Assembly: GCF_016695175.1 (NCBI RefSeq)
Contig: NZ_CP068022.1
Coordinates: 854,001-918,000, forward strand
Origin: Pseudoalteromonas sp. GCY
Lineage (GTDB): Bacteria; Pseudomonadota; Gammaproteobacteria; Enterobacterales; Alteromonadaceae
Length of the DNA stretch: 64,000 bases
Reading direction: 5' to 3'
Shown: in pieces, positions 38,401-45,931 of the stretch
How the letters are laid out: each line of letters begins with the position of its first letter
Numbering within the stretch: position 1 is the first letter of the stretch
Made by a program: the position numbers and the translations under genes
The notes under the pieces: generated by a model
Databases searched by the model: none
What the model was told of the DNA's origin: nothing
Seen by the model: only the letters and a program-made list of their open reading frames with translations

Positions 38401-38699
38401 GTCTTGGCAAACTGATTGGTACTCGCACTTGGGGTGGTCTAATTGGTATCTCAGGTAACCCGAGCCTAGTTGACGGTGGTCAGGTGATCGCTGCAACCTT
38501 CCGAATTCTAGATAACGAAGGCAATTGGATCATCGAAAATGAAGGCGTCAGCCCTGATATCGAAGTGATCGATAGACCTGAGCTTGTTCATGCAGGTAAA
38601 GATCCTTCTGTCGAACGTGCGGTGAAGGAGCTATTGCAAGAGTTAAAAGATAGCCCGAAGAAAACACTGACAGTGCCTCCTGCACCATCTAAGTTCTGA
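35481..38699 (+). CDS. Tricorn-protease-like S41 peptidase
   Basis: 1072 residues from the ATG at 35481 (MMKIKTLVLAIAAAAAPFVS signal peptide). It starts with a TolB/DPP-like beta-propeller (repeats such as LTDHIGFETFPKFSPDGSKI) and a second propeller half (RYIAYMSDKTGEYEIYLKDR). A C1 region (ADGVSSYKVAAGGKHLI), a PDZ domain (NANAGDYIISVNGRSVKDVV) and the C-terminal S41 core follow. The catalytic serine lies in LINGYSSSGGDALPYYF, preceded by DDRYNGGGFIPEHM. It degrades peptides, probably in the periplasm. An upstream ORF extension back to 35316 lacks a signal peptide and is rejected. It ends before a strong terminator. Confidence 0.92.
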   Translation: MMKIKTLVLAIAAAAAPFVSAYQTEDTRLLRFPDIHKDKVTFVYAGDIYIANTNTGKSQRLTDHIGFETFPKFSPDGSKIAFAAEYNGSRQIYVINADGSGLKQLTYYNDVGQMPPRGGFDYRVMDWTPDGKHIVFRANRTPWGKRMGRPYMVPVEGGLEQPMAIPETGGGMLSPDGSKYVYTPIDREFRTWKRSRGGRAQDVWIYDLENNTSKQLTTDKATDQQPTWVNDSIYFVSDRDYTLNLYKYRDGKSPIKMTNHKDFDVLWPSAGPDAIVYENGGYLYRFDEATKTTKKLKIDVAGVRQYAMPYSKNVSDFIDSMDISHDGKRALFTARGELFSVPVKQGPTRNLSYTPEGREIEASWSPNGRYIAYMSDKTGEYEIYLKDRANNNKTIQLTDNGTIWRFTPIWSADNSKLLFADKNHTLWWVDAKSGDMHKIDTAKYDEDGLTEYTWSPNSEDIVFVKNNENRYASLWHYNIKDKKVTRLTDNMTSERNPTFSPDGNYIYFTSERDYNLTFSSYEFDYMFNNATRIYSVAVNSQIKPLNAFESDELSIQSDEETKKDSDKQENHIEANGFMSRVVSLSAPAGNYNSLTGVEGGVLTLTGGALKLLGTEPDSKLETVADGVSSYKVAAGGKHLIARAGNNFSVIAPKPKQDLKASQLDLSKMTLKIDPQVEWQQMYVEGWRTLRDWFYDEHHHGQDWDAILEKYQPLASAVAHRSDLDYVLSEIAGEINAGHIYVQSGDAPTAERKKHGLLGAEISAHQSGYVKIERIYKGENWHEDYRSPLDETGVNANAGDYIISVNGRSVKDVVNFYELLENTQGEQVELVLSKSPNSDDSWKTTVKPVASEQGLRYMAWVQSRADYVDKLSNGKIGYVHLPNTHYDGNRSLFKNFMPQTSKDALIIDDRYNGGGFIPEHMITWLARKPLNYWKRRGVEPTKTPSFAHDGPKAMLINGYSSSGGDALPYYFRQAGLGKLIGTRTWGGLIGISGNPSLVDGGQVIAATFRILDNEGNWIIENEGVSPDIEVIDRPELVHAGKDPSVERAVKELLQELKDSPKKTLTVPPAPSKF

Positions 38700-38706
38700 T
38701 TATTGT

Positions 38707-38745
38707 AAAAATATAAAAGGCTGGACTATCAGCCTTTTATATTTT
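38707..38745 (+). terminator. Terminator of the tricorn-like gene
   Basis: The 15-bp stem AAAATATAAAAGGCT pairs with AGCCTTTTATATTTT around an 8-base loop, giving TTTTATATTTT at the exit. Confidence 0.85.
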
Positions 38746-39822
38746 CGAATAACCTCGATATCTGTCTTTGTGCGATTGTTCTCCTAGAAATTGCACAAGA
38801 TGCGAGTAAATAGTGTTGATAACCAAACATAAAAAACTGTTTTGCACAGCGGATTTTCAATACATACTTACTTTATTCTGGCAATAAATCATCCTTTCCT
38901 TAGTTAATTACCAGCAGCTAACTATAATGAACCAATGACATCCGGGCACTTTTAAAAAATCTATTTAAATAACTTTAAATTGAATATGACTCCATCACCT
39001 TCTAGATTAGACCTTACGATAGGAATTTAATATATTAAACCATTTTTATGAAGGAAAAATTAATTACTTCTTACTTAAAAATGGCGTGATATCAATAAAG
39101 TTAATTTGATTATATTTTCCTGAAATATGCAATACTGGAAAACACACCAATGAAAACTCAACAACGTTAACTACCCACGAATTCAAGTCCGAAGTGTACC
39201 ACTCGCTAAATTAGGCTGCTTTTAAATCCGTTAAAATAACACCTGAAACCATCAAGAAAAGCCAAATCGCATAAGATGTTAGCCTAGATTTATCCACCGC
39301 AAACCCGGTTTCAAGAGAGTTAGTTTCCCATTCATATCGAAAGCCCTAGTCTGCTCTTCTTTCACTATTTTACAATCAGTACTGACACCGTTAATTCCGA
39401 TACTAAAATCAATATAAACCCTAATTCATCCACCCATAAAATTCGACTTATTCAATTAAAACAAGAGATAACAAATGAAAAATTTATTAAAATTCACGTT
39501 CCTATACACCAAAAAACCTCAATATTGCATAACCCGATGATTAAAAACAAAAAACACCTTTAATTAAACTAACTTTCTTTACGTAATTCATCGAATATAA
39601 TCAGAAGTATGTAATCTTAAATACTTCCTGGGCCTTACATACTTACATGAGGGATCCCGTCGATAGTTTTGCTAAGAGCACTATCATAACTCGATTAAGG
39701 ACTTATAACGCCATAATTCATTTCAGGCTCCATATCTACTTGTTTCCCATAAAGTAAGAAAAACTGGGGCCTCAGCAGCATTTTGTAAGACCGAAACTTA
39801 CCTTTTTCTGTAGCAGAACCCA
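38746..39822. other. Long AT-rich interval with gene relics
   Basis: More than 1 kb of AT-rich sequence with no intact gene. The middle (39064-39419) is a decayed copy of the neighbouring hydrolase gene, listed separately. Short GC-poor stretches on both sides show no pattern I can read. Confidence 0.6.
39064..39419 (-). pseudogene. Decayed paralog of the adjacent alpha/beta-hydrolase lipoprotein gene
   Basis: Read on the minus strand, segments match the intact protein encoded at 39823-40833. Before a one-base frame change the relic gives IVKEEQTRAFDMNGKLTLLK; the intact protein has VVRNSEDRPLDLSQQLTILI. After the frame change, GFAVDKSRLTSYAIW matches GFAIDKSFLISYAVW. After an in-frame TAA, VNVVEFSLVCFPVL and KYNQINFIDITPFLSKK match VNIVGFSMGFLPVL and KYRVNSLIGVVPLLSRE. 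A frameshift, an in-frame stop and loss of the GxSxG glycines show it is dead. Both copies point the same way, consistent with an old tandem duplication. Confidence 0.8.
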
Positions 39823-40833
39823 TCAGTTAAGTTCTTTTTTCACCTCAGCTTCACTATGAGTAGTGTACTTTTGATCTGAATTAGAGACTGAACCTGTGCC
39901 TACAGAGTTATTTAAAAATTCAATAACGGCACCTGTAGTTTCTGGAGTTGGCATTGATGCAAGAATGTAATGGTTATAACCTGATAAAACTAAGTTATCC
40001 GCTTTATCACCTTCAAAAACTACAAGGCTAGAGTCGGGTAAAACTTTGTCGTTTTCAGCCTGAATAATTAGCATTTTACTTTGCGCACCTATACTATTTA
40101 GTGCACCATAAAAGTAATCATTAATTTTATTTTCACTAATATACTCGTCAATAACATTTTTAATGATGCTATTTGGAAGAAGCTCAACATAGGAGGAGGC
40201 TTCACTTGCAGCAAGATTCAAATCTTCTCGACTTAGTAATGGCACCACACCAATTAATGAATTTACTCTATATTTATTAGCAATATCTAAAACAGGTAAA
40301 AAACCCATTGAAAATCCAACAATATTGACTTTATCATAACCATTCGTTATTTCTGGATAATAGTCAGCCAATTTACTTCCAAACGTAAAACTATCTTCCT
40401 TTACCCCATAAAGATCCATCACAACAACATCAGAACCCATTGACGAGAACCAAACTGCATAAGATATTAAAAAAGATTTATCTATAGCAAAGCCTGGGAT
40501 CAATATTGTGAGTTGTTGACTCAAATCTAATGGACGATCCTCACTATTTCGGACAACACTATACTCATGATCTAAATCTCCAGCCTTAAAAGATAGGCTA
40601 AAATCTCCTTTCACAGAACGATCAGCTGGATAAAAATCATATATCAAAGAGCTTGACTCGCTCTTAAGTACCTTCTCTAACCGTACCACCCCCAAATAAT
40701 CATAATCATAGTTAATTACAAATTTAGCTCTATTATTCAAAGAGCTGTGCATTATACTTCTACCTATTGAAGTGCAACTAGAAACCATTGAAACAAGAAA
40801 AATACAGATAAAAATTGATCTAATAAAATCCAT
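39823..40833 (-). CDS. Alpha/beta-hydrolase-fold lipoprotein
   Basis: 336 residues with a lipoprotein signal (MDFIRSIFICIFLVSMVSSC, lipobox VSSC). The hydrolase fold is seen in TILIPGFAIDKS (oxyanion region), the nucleophile elbow GFSMG in VNIVGFSMGFLPVL, an aspartate in AENDKVLPDSSLVVF and the catalytic-type histidine in GYNHYILASM. It is probably an esterase or lipase-like enzyme anchored in the envelope; the substrate is unknown. Base composition is clearly more AT-rich than the tricorn gene upstream, and it neighbours a dead copy of itself and an IS insertion, suggesting a recently acquired or unstable patch. Confidence 0.8.
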   Translation of the reverse strand: MDFIRSIFICIFLVSMVSSCTSIGRSIMHSSLNNRAKFVINYDYDYLGVVRLEKVLKSESSSLIYDFYPADRSVKGDFSLSFKAGDLDHEYSVVRNSEDRPLDLSQQLTILIPGFAIDKSFLISYAVWFSSMGSDVVVMDLYGVKEDSFTFGSKLADYYPEITNGYDKVNIVGFSMGFLPVLDIANKYRVNSLIGVVPLLSREDLNLAASEASSYVELLPNSIIKNVIDEYISENKINDYFYGALNSIGAQSKMLIIQAENDKVLPDSSLVVFEGDKADNLVLSGYNHYILASMPTPETTGAVIEFLNNSVGTGSVSNSDQKYTTHSEAEVKKELN

Positions 40834-40884
40834 AAACTAACACCCTCCTTGAAGTACTAACTTTCATATTAAAAAGGATATTTT

Positions 40885-41022
40885 ATGAATTGTAAAATTA
40901 GATGTTCATTAATTGCTACGGCTTTAATTATTTCATTATCAGGTTGTGAAACACACGGCGGGATCCACGGCGGGATCACACTTTGTAAAAAGGCTTTAAC
41001 ACTCGGTCTTTTTCTGATCTAA
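40885..41022 (+). pseudogene. Front part of a small lipoprotein gene interrupted by an insertion sequence
   Basis: From the ATG at 40885 (AAAAAGGA ribosome site six bases upstream) the frame encodes MNCKIRCSLIATALIISLSG with the lipobox cysteine straight after, then ETHGGIHGGIT. From there on the codons belong to the IS end, and a stop comes at 41022. A tandem 12-base repeat (CACGGCGGGATC twice, 40954-40977) encodes the HGGI-HGGI pair. The probable rest of the gene lies beyond the IS at 42171-42468. Confidence 0.6.
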
Positions 41023-42173
41023 TAACGCCCACATTATCACTATCTACTTGTTAATTATGTCGTTATTTAGCCACCTTGAACTTGTTGAAGATAAGCGTTC
41101 TTCTATCAATCAACATCATGATCTTGCTGATGTTTTGTTTCTTATCATCTCGGCGGTTTTATCTGGTTGTGAAGGCTGGAAAGATATTGAGGTGTTCGGG
41201 CACAGTAAACTGCCTTGGCTCAGGCAGTTCAGAGCATTTAAGCACGGTATTCCAACGCGACATAGCATTGCACGAATTCTTAAAACAGTAGAAACTGACT
41301 CTCTGGTTTTGGCCTTGTTCAGTTGGGTCAACGAACAGCGCTCTCAGTCTGGTAAGCCAATCATTGCGTTTGATGGTAAAACTCTGCGCGGTGCCAGTAA
41401 AAAGCGTGAGGATAACTTACACTTGGTGTCCGCTTTTGATTGTGAGTCTGGTTTAACTTTGTATCAGCGAACGGTAGAAAATAAGTCCAATGAGATACCG
41501 GCAGTTAGGGCCTTATTAGATGTGCTCGATATTTCAGATTCTATCGTCACACTAGACGCACTACATTGTCAGAAAGCGACACTTTCAGCATTGATTTCAA
41601 GAGGGGCTGACTATCTGGTTCAGGTCAAAGCAAATCAGAAAACACTCTATAAAGCAGTCACTTCATGTTTTGAAACAGCCTTTGAAGAAGAAAAGAATTT
41701 GCCTGAAGATGTACAAGTCAGCAATGGTCATGGACGTCAGGAAACACGCATCACTTATGTTCTGAAGGCCGACAATCTGCCTGAAGAGATAAGAGAAAAA
41801 TGGCCTGGGCTTACTTCGCTGGTCGCGGTTGAAAAACACAAAAAATCCGAGTCGATAACAAAAATAGACACGCACTTTTATGTCACTTCAGTTGAGCCTG
41901 ATGCACAGATGTTACAAAAAGCTATCCGCCACCATTGGCACATCGAGAACCAGCAGCATTGGGTGTTGGATGTCGTGTTTAAGGAAGATGCTTGCCAGAT
42001 CAGTGAGCCGATTTCCGCGGAAAACATGGCGCTGTTCAGACGGGTCGTTCGCAATCTGGTAAAACAGCACACAGGCCGTAAAGATTCGATACGTGGTAAG
42101 TGTGTTCGGGCCAGCTTTGACGATGAATTCAGGGCAGAGCTTATCTTCGGTTAATGGTCGTTAACGAAGTATG
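40977..42173 (+). mobile_element. ISAs1-family insertion sequence
   Basis: About 1.2 kb, with imperfect terminal inverted repeats. The left end starts CACACTTTGTAAAAAGGC and the right end, on the opposite strand, starts CATACTTCGTTAACGACC; about two thirds of the first 24 positions match, including a shared TTAAC. It carries a single intact transposase gene. I cannot see a clean target duplication, so either the ends are a few bases off or the flanks have changed. Confidence 0.7.
41057..42154 (+). CDS. ISAs1-family (H-repeat-type) DDE transposase
   Basis: 365 residues from the ATG at 41057 (MSLFSHLELVEDKRSSINQH). The family N-terminal domain has FLIISAVLSGCEGWKDIEVF and HGIPTRHSIARIL. Catalytic acids lie in IAFDGKTLRGA (first Asp), IVTLDALHCQKAT (second Asp) and HWHIENQQHWVLDVVFKED (Glu). 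The frame is uninterrupted and could be active. The right IS end begins only a few bases from the stop. Confidence 0.93.
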   Translation: MSLFSHLELVEDKRSSINQHHDLADVLFLIISAVLSGCEGWKDIEVFGHSKLPWLRQFRAFKHGIPTRHSIARILKTVETDSLVLALFSWVNEQRSQSGKPIIAFDGKTLRGASKKREDNLHLVSAFDCESGLTLYQRTVENKSNEIPAVRALLDVLDISDSIVTLDALHCQKATLSALISRGADYLVQVKANQKTLYKAVTSCFETAFEEEKNLPEDVQVSNGHGRQETRITYVLKADNLPEEIREKWPGLTSLVAVEKHKKSESITKIDTHFYVTSVEPDAQMLQKAIRHHWHIENQQHWVLDVVFKEDACQISEPISAENMALFRRVVRNLVKQHTGRKDSIRGKCVRASFDDEFRAELIFG

Positions 42174-42468
42174 CTCTCACCCTGCATTAACTCATAAGTG
42201 GTTCGATGTGTATAAATTAGGTGGCAGTTACAAGCTGCGATCACCATCAGCATTTTCAAATTGGGCTAAGCCATATGAATCCCAATCTGATGGCTTTAAC
42301 ATAAACTTTAACCCCTCACCAAGAACAATTACGTCACCAAGCCGTTTTTCAGTATCTGGCAAGTATCAGAGCGTCTCTTTGTTTGAATCTGCTCATATCG
42401 CTTTTGAAGGATGTGAAGGATCACCAGAGTATCCGGTACCCAATCCAGGTGACTACTGCGAAAGATAA
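42171..42468 (+). pseudogene. Rear part of the interrupted lipoprotein gene
   Basis: The open frame continues right out of the IS and ends at 42468. It encodes about 98 residues without a plausible start of its own (HKWFDVYKLGGSYKLRSPSA, then VSGKYQSVSLFESAHIAFEG and a cysteine-containing tail NPGDYCER). The ATG at 42154 lies inside the IS end and has no ribosome site. With the piece at 40885-40976 it would form a small secreted lipoprotein of about 130 residues. No family recognised. Confidence 0.5.
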
Positions 42469-42651
42469 GTGAAAGTTGAGCGGCAAACTTTTCATTTGTC
42501 GCTCATATTTGGCTTCCCCTTCCCTGTAATTTAGTGTAATCGCCTTATCAACAATTTACAGCTACTTTCTATTTTACGGCCTTGGGTCTATTTACCTTTT
42601 GTCGTCAGCAAACCATATCGTACACCACATACCGTCACAAAGGAGCAAACC

Positions 42652-44967
42652 ATGAATGTGCAGAACAAAACAGGCCCATCGGTAGAATTAGATAAAGAGA
42701 TTGATGCCAACATCCTCTTAAGCAGTGCACAAAAACAACAAATTAAAGCGCGCAGTAGCGAGTATAAGGCTGCTGATTTATCTTGTCTGAAAGCAATTGC
42801 ACAAGCTGCGATTAACGTGGAGTTATTCACAATCCCACTTTATATGACAGGTCTCTACTCGATTCAAGGCACACACCAGATTGCGGACTCTTCAAATCTC
42901 TACCCCGGCCGTTACTGGCCTGGGCTTGGTCCGACTGCAGGATACATTCCTTCAGAACGATTATCTCCTTACGACTACGATTTAAAAGACAGGTTTATTG
43001 GTAGTGATTCTGAACTTAATGTCAATGAGCAGGTGTTTAACGGCGTTTATAGTGTATTTATTGAAGAGATGCTGCATCTGCAACTCGCTTCTAATATGGC
43101 GAGTAAATTAGGGCTCACACCGAGCTTTACCAGTCAGGCGTTAATTGACGAAAAATTCGGTTGGAAGTGCTACAACAACCAAAGCGGAATTCCACATATT
43201 TTGGACTTTGCAGACTGTACTACAGACTTATCTAAGCTAAGCCCAGAAGTTCAAGCTTATTTCGAACAAATTTTTCCCGATAAAACATTACAAGACCTAT
43301 GCGTTAACGCAACAGAGCTGAATAAAGAACAGACATTACTCTTTATGCTAATAGAAGAGACTGAAGAAAACGCAAAAAAAATTATTCAGCCGCAGTTTTT
43401 AGAGCCAGACGCAAAAACAAAACAGCCGAAATATTTTGAACAAGCCCCATACGACTGGTGGAAACCGGATTACACCGAAAGTGATTTGCCGCTATTCGGC
43501 TCAATTGGACACATGTACTTGAGTTATTGGGACTATATTCAAATTGAGTACGATGATAACACGAGCCTACTCGATTATGCGCTCTCAAAGGCTGAAGCAA
43601 ACGACGCTAGAGCACAGAGAAACTACTTTAATGAACGTCCCGGTGATGCTTCATATCAAGCCCAATTTCCTGAAATAAAGGGCTCTCTTGACACAAATAA
43701 TGAACACAATTTGCTAAAAGAAGCACTCATGAATAATGTGAATGCAATCACAGATCAAGGTGAAGGTGACGGCGTTGCAAAAATGATATGTTTACGCTGG
43801 GCAGAAGAATCTTGGGCCCAAAATGTCTTGGGTAAATTACAAAGTGCGGCCAAGCCTGCTCACCCAAGCACTGTAGATGCACGTTTTCAACCAAATGAAA
43901 AAGCCATAGAGCACGACTATCCGAGCACAGATGACAAACCATTATCCGGTTCAGCCTGTGCCCGAATAGCCAATAAATATAAAGACCACTTTCAAATTTT
44001 CACCGATACTATGAAGCTCATTGTTAGTTATGAAAAACCAACAACGGCTCATAAAGAACGCTACCTGACTTGGCCAACTTGGTTTGCTGAGGGGAATAGT
44101 TGGACTGAGGCATTATTGGATCCCAACGGCGGTGATGAAGCACACGTAAGTAACCCGCAACTTCCGCCAGTAGATAGCGTAGTGCACGCACTCAACAATC
44201 TTAGGGAAACAGGCAAAAAAACGCAGGAAACAAACAAGCTATTTAGTCAATCTGCGGTAGGCACAATTAAAGGTCTAACTACAGCACTTGATCGTTATTG
44301 GTCGGGTAAAACCAGTGAATTTCCGGGCCCTGCAATGGGTGGCTCAGGCGATAGGATTTCGATTTGCTGGGCAACCACGGGAATTGCGCCAGATTTAGTA
44401 ACGGGTATCGCCCCGCAAAATCCGAACATCCTTTATCACGCCTGCCAAGGAATGAGCTATACCAACATAGGTTCGAATGACTTACCACCTCCTGAGGTCT
44501 ATCACAGTTGTAAAGGCAGTAATGATTGTAAAGCACAGGGTGGCTGTGGTTTTGTTCATAGCACAACGCCCGGCGGTAGCTGTGGTGGTAGCGTATCAAC
44601 AGGGCCAAAAAGTGCCCCTGCTGATAATAAGTGTAATAACTTGGGTGGGTGTGCAGTGCCTATCTCAGCCTCTCAACTCTTCCCTGAACTTTCTGGTGAA
44701 GACCAAGAATACGATATGCAACTATTTAAGTTTAACTTAAAAGATAACAGCTTCTCTGCTATCGATTATACTTATCCGAAAGGCCAACAAACTCCAACAG
44801 GCGAACCTACAGAACACGTGCTAATGCCTTATAAAAAAGGGGATGCCGTATACGATATTGCTTGGCAAGCATACTGCAATGCCAATGGTTTATTGAACGA
44901 AGATGGCGAACCTAAAGAGAAGCCAAAACCTTCAGATATTCGTCTAGCTCTTCCTCCATCAACTTGA
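42652..44967 (+). CDS. VioB/ferritin-like protein with C-terminal six-cysteine segment
   Basis: 771 residues; AAGGAG lies six bases before the ATG. The N-terminal ferritin-like domain (PF12902 type, as in VioB) shows AINVELFTIPLYMTGLYSIQ (Glu57), FIEEMLHLQLASNMASKLG (Glu138, Glu139, His142) and LIEETEENAKKI (Glu235-236), with SIGHMYLSYW later. The middle has no motif I know. The C-terminal part carries cysteines 620, 626, 632, 644, 661 and 667 (CKGSNDCKAQGGC, then GGSC, then CNNLGGC), followed by AVPISASQLFPELSG and GDAVYDIAWQAYCNANG. It has no signal peptide. The DUF692 gene starts 14 bases downstream. I infer the cysteines are modified by that enzyme. No violacein genes are nearby, so a VioB pathway role is unlikely. 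Confidence 0.85.
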   Translation: MNVQNKTGPSVELDKEIDANILLSSAQKQQIKARSSEYKAADLSCLKAIAQAAINVELFTIPLYMTGLYSIQGTHQIADSSNLYPGRYWPGLGPTAGYIPSERLSPYDYDLKDRFIGSDSELNVNEQVFNGVYSVFIEEMLHLQLASNMASKLGLTPSFTSQALIDEKFGWKCYNNQSGIPHILDFADCTTDLSKLSPEVQAYFEQIFPDKTLQDLCVNATELNKEQTLLFMLIEETEENAKKIIQPQFLEPDAKTKQPKYFEQAPYDWWKPDYTESDLPLFGSIGHMYLSYWDYIQIEYDDNTSLLDYALSKAEANDARAQRNYFNERPGDASYQAQFPEIKGSLDTNNEHNLLKEALMNNVNAITDQGEGDGVAKMICLRWAEESWAQNVLGKLQSAAKPAHPSTVDARFQPNEKAIEHDYPSTDDKPLSGSACARIANKYKDHFQIFTDTMKLIVSYEKPTTAHKERYLTWPTWFAEGNSWTEALLDPNGGDEAHVSNPQLPPVDSVVHALNNLRETGKKTQETNKLFSQSAVGTIKGLTTALDRYWSGKTSEFPGPAMGGSGDRISICWATTGIAPDLVTGIAPQNPNILYHACQGMSYTNIGSNDLPPPEVYHSCKGSNDCKAQGGCGFVHSTTPGGSCGGSVSTGPKSAPADNKCNNLGGCAVPISASQLFPELSGEDQEYDMQLFKFNLKDNSFSAIDYTYPKGQQTPTGEPTEHVLMPYKKGDAVYDIAWQAYCNANGLLNEDGEPKEKPKPSDIRLALPPST

Positions 44968-44980
44968 TAGGAAAGATAGC

Positions 44981-45931
44981 ATGACAAATCCAACTCGGAC
45001 GCAGCAGCTTGCTGCGTCCGCTATCGAAAAACTAACCGACTTGGGGTTTGGTGTTGGCCTGAGAAGCCAGCACTATCCCTTTATTATGTCCCATTTAGAG
45101 CGCGGTACATCACTTGGCGTCGATTGGTTTGAAATCATCAGTGAAAACTATATAGATAATCACGGCTATGGCCGGCATGTGCTCGCTCAGTTGAAGGAGC
45201 AATACCCGTTAGTGATGCATGGTGTGTCAATGAATATTGGTAGCAGCGACCCACTTAACTTTGAATATTTAGGCAAGCTCAAGGAGTTAAGTGAATTCGT
45301 TAAGCCACAGCTTATTTCCGATCATTTGTGTTGGACAGGCCTTGCTGGTTTGAATAGTCACGATCTCCTACCTATGCCATTAACCGGCGAAAGCCTCCAG
45401 CACGTTATCAACCGTGTTGATCAAGTACAGGATTTTTTAGAACGGCCTTTAGTGCTTGAGAACCCATCAACATATCTTGAATTTCAACATTCAACCCTCA
45501 CTGAAAGCGAGTTTTTCAGTGAGTTAGTCACCGCAACAGGCTGCGGTATGCTGTTGGATGTAAACAATGTTTTTGTTAGTAGCTTTAATCATGGTTTTGA
45601 CGCAGAAGCGTTTATTCGTCAACTCCCCCATGAGCACATCGTTCAAATCCATCTGGCCGGTCCTAGCGACTGCGGTGATTGTTTGATAGACACCCATGAC
45701 CAACCGGTGCCCGCCAAGGTTTGGCAGCTTTACCAACTGGCGCAGCACTTAACGGGTGGCGTGTCTACCCTACTAGAATGGGATGCCAATATTCCCAGCT
45801 TTCCTGAGCTCGTTGATGAGTTAAACAAAGCAAAACTGGTACTGACAGGGCATATTCCAAAGCAAGATACAGTTACTAACACCAACGCGCTGTCAACTCC
45901 AATAGTCAAAGAGCGAGCAGAATTAACATAA
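44981..45931 (+). CDS. DUF692 (MNIO) multinuclear non-heme iron oxidative enzyme
   Basis: 316 residues with the TIM-barrel DUF692 signature FGVGLRSQHYPFI near the start. Metal-ligand candidates in order are His80 (VMHGVSMNIG), Asp114-His115 (SDHLCW), Glu160 (LVLENPSTYL), Asp193 and Asn195-196 (LLDVNNVFV), His224 (QIHLAG), Asp237 and His239 (DTHD) and Glu266 (LLEWD). MbnB, TglH and BufB of this family use two or three iron ions to rebuild cysteines in ribosomal peptides. It is packed between the ferritin-like gene and the DUF2063 gene, 14 bases after the former and overlapping the latter. A CxxC (231, 234) near the active site may be notable. Confidence 0.93.
   Translation: MTNPTRTQQLAASAIEKLTDLGFGVGLRSQHYPFIMSHLERGTSLGVDWFEIISENYIDNHGYGRHVLAQLKEQYPLVMHGVSMNIGSSDPLNFEYLGKLKELSEFVKPQLISDHLCWTGLAGLNSHDLLPMPLTGESLQHVINRVDQVQDFLERPLVLENPSTYLEFQHSTLTESEFFSELVTATGCGMLLDVNNVFVSSFNHGFDAEAFIRQLPHEHIVQIHLAGPSDCGDCLIDTHDQPVPAKVWQLYQLAQHLTGGVSTLLEWDANIPSFPELVDELNKAKLVLTGHIPKQDTVTNTNALSTPIVKERAELT

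Noticed and set aside
43382..43600. Minus-strand frames inside the ferritin-like gene
   Set aside because: They are antisense to a well-supported gene with a strong ribosome site and have no independent start signals.
42652..44967. Violacein or indolocarbazole biosynthesis (suggested by the VioB-like fold)
   Set aside because: No VioA, VioC, VioD, VioE or RebO/RebD-like neighbours are present; the neighbours are DUF692 and DUF2063 instead.
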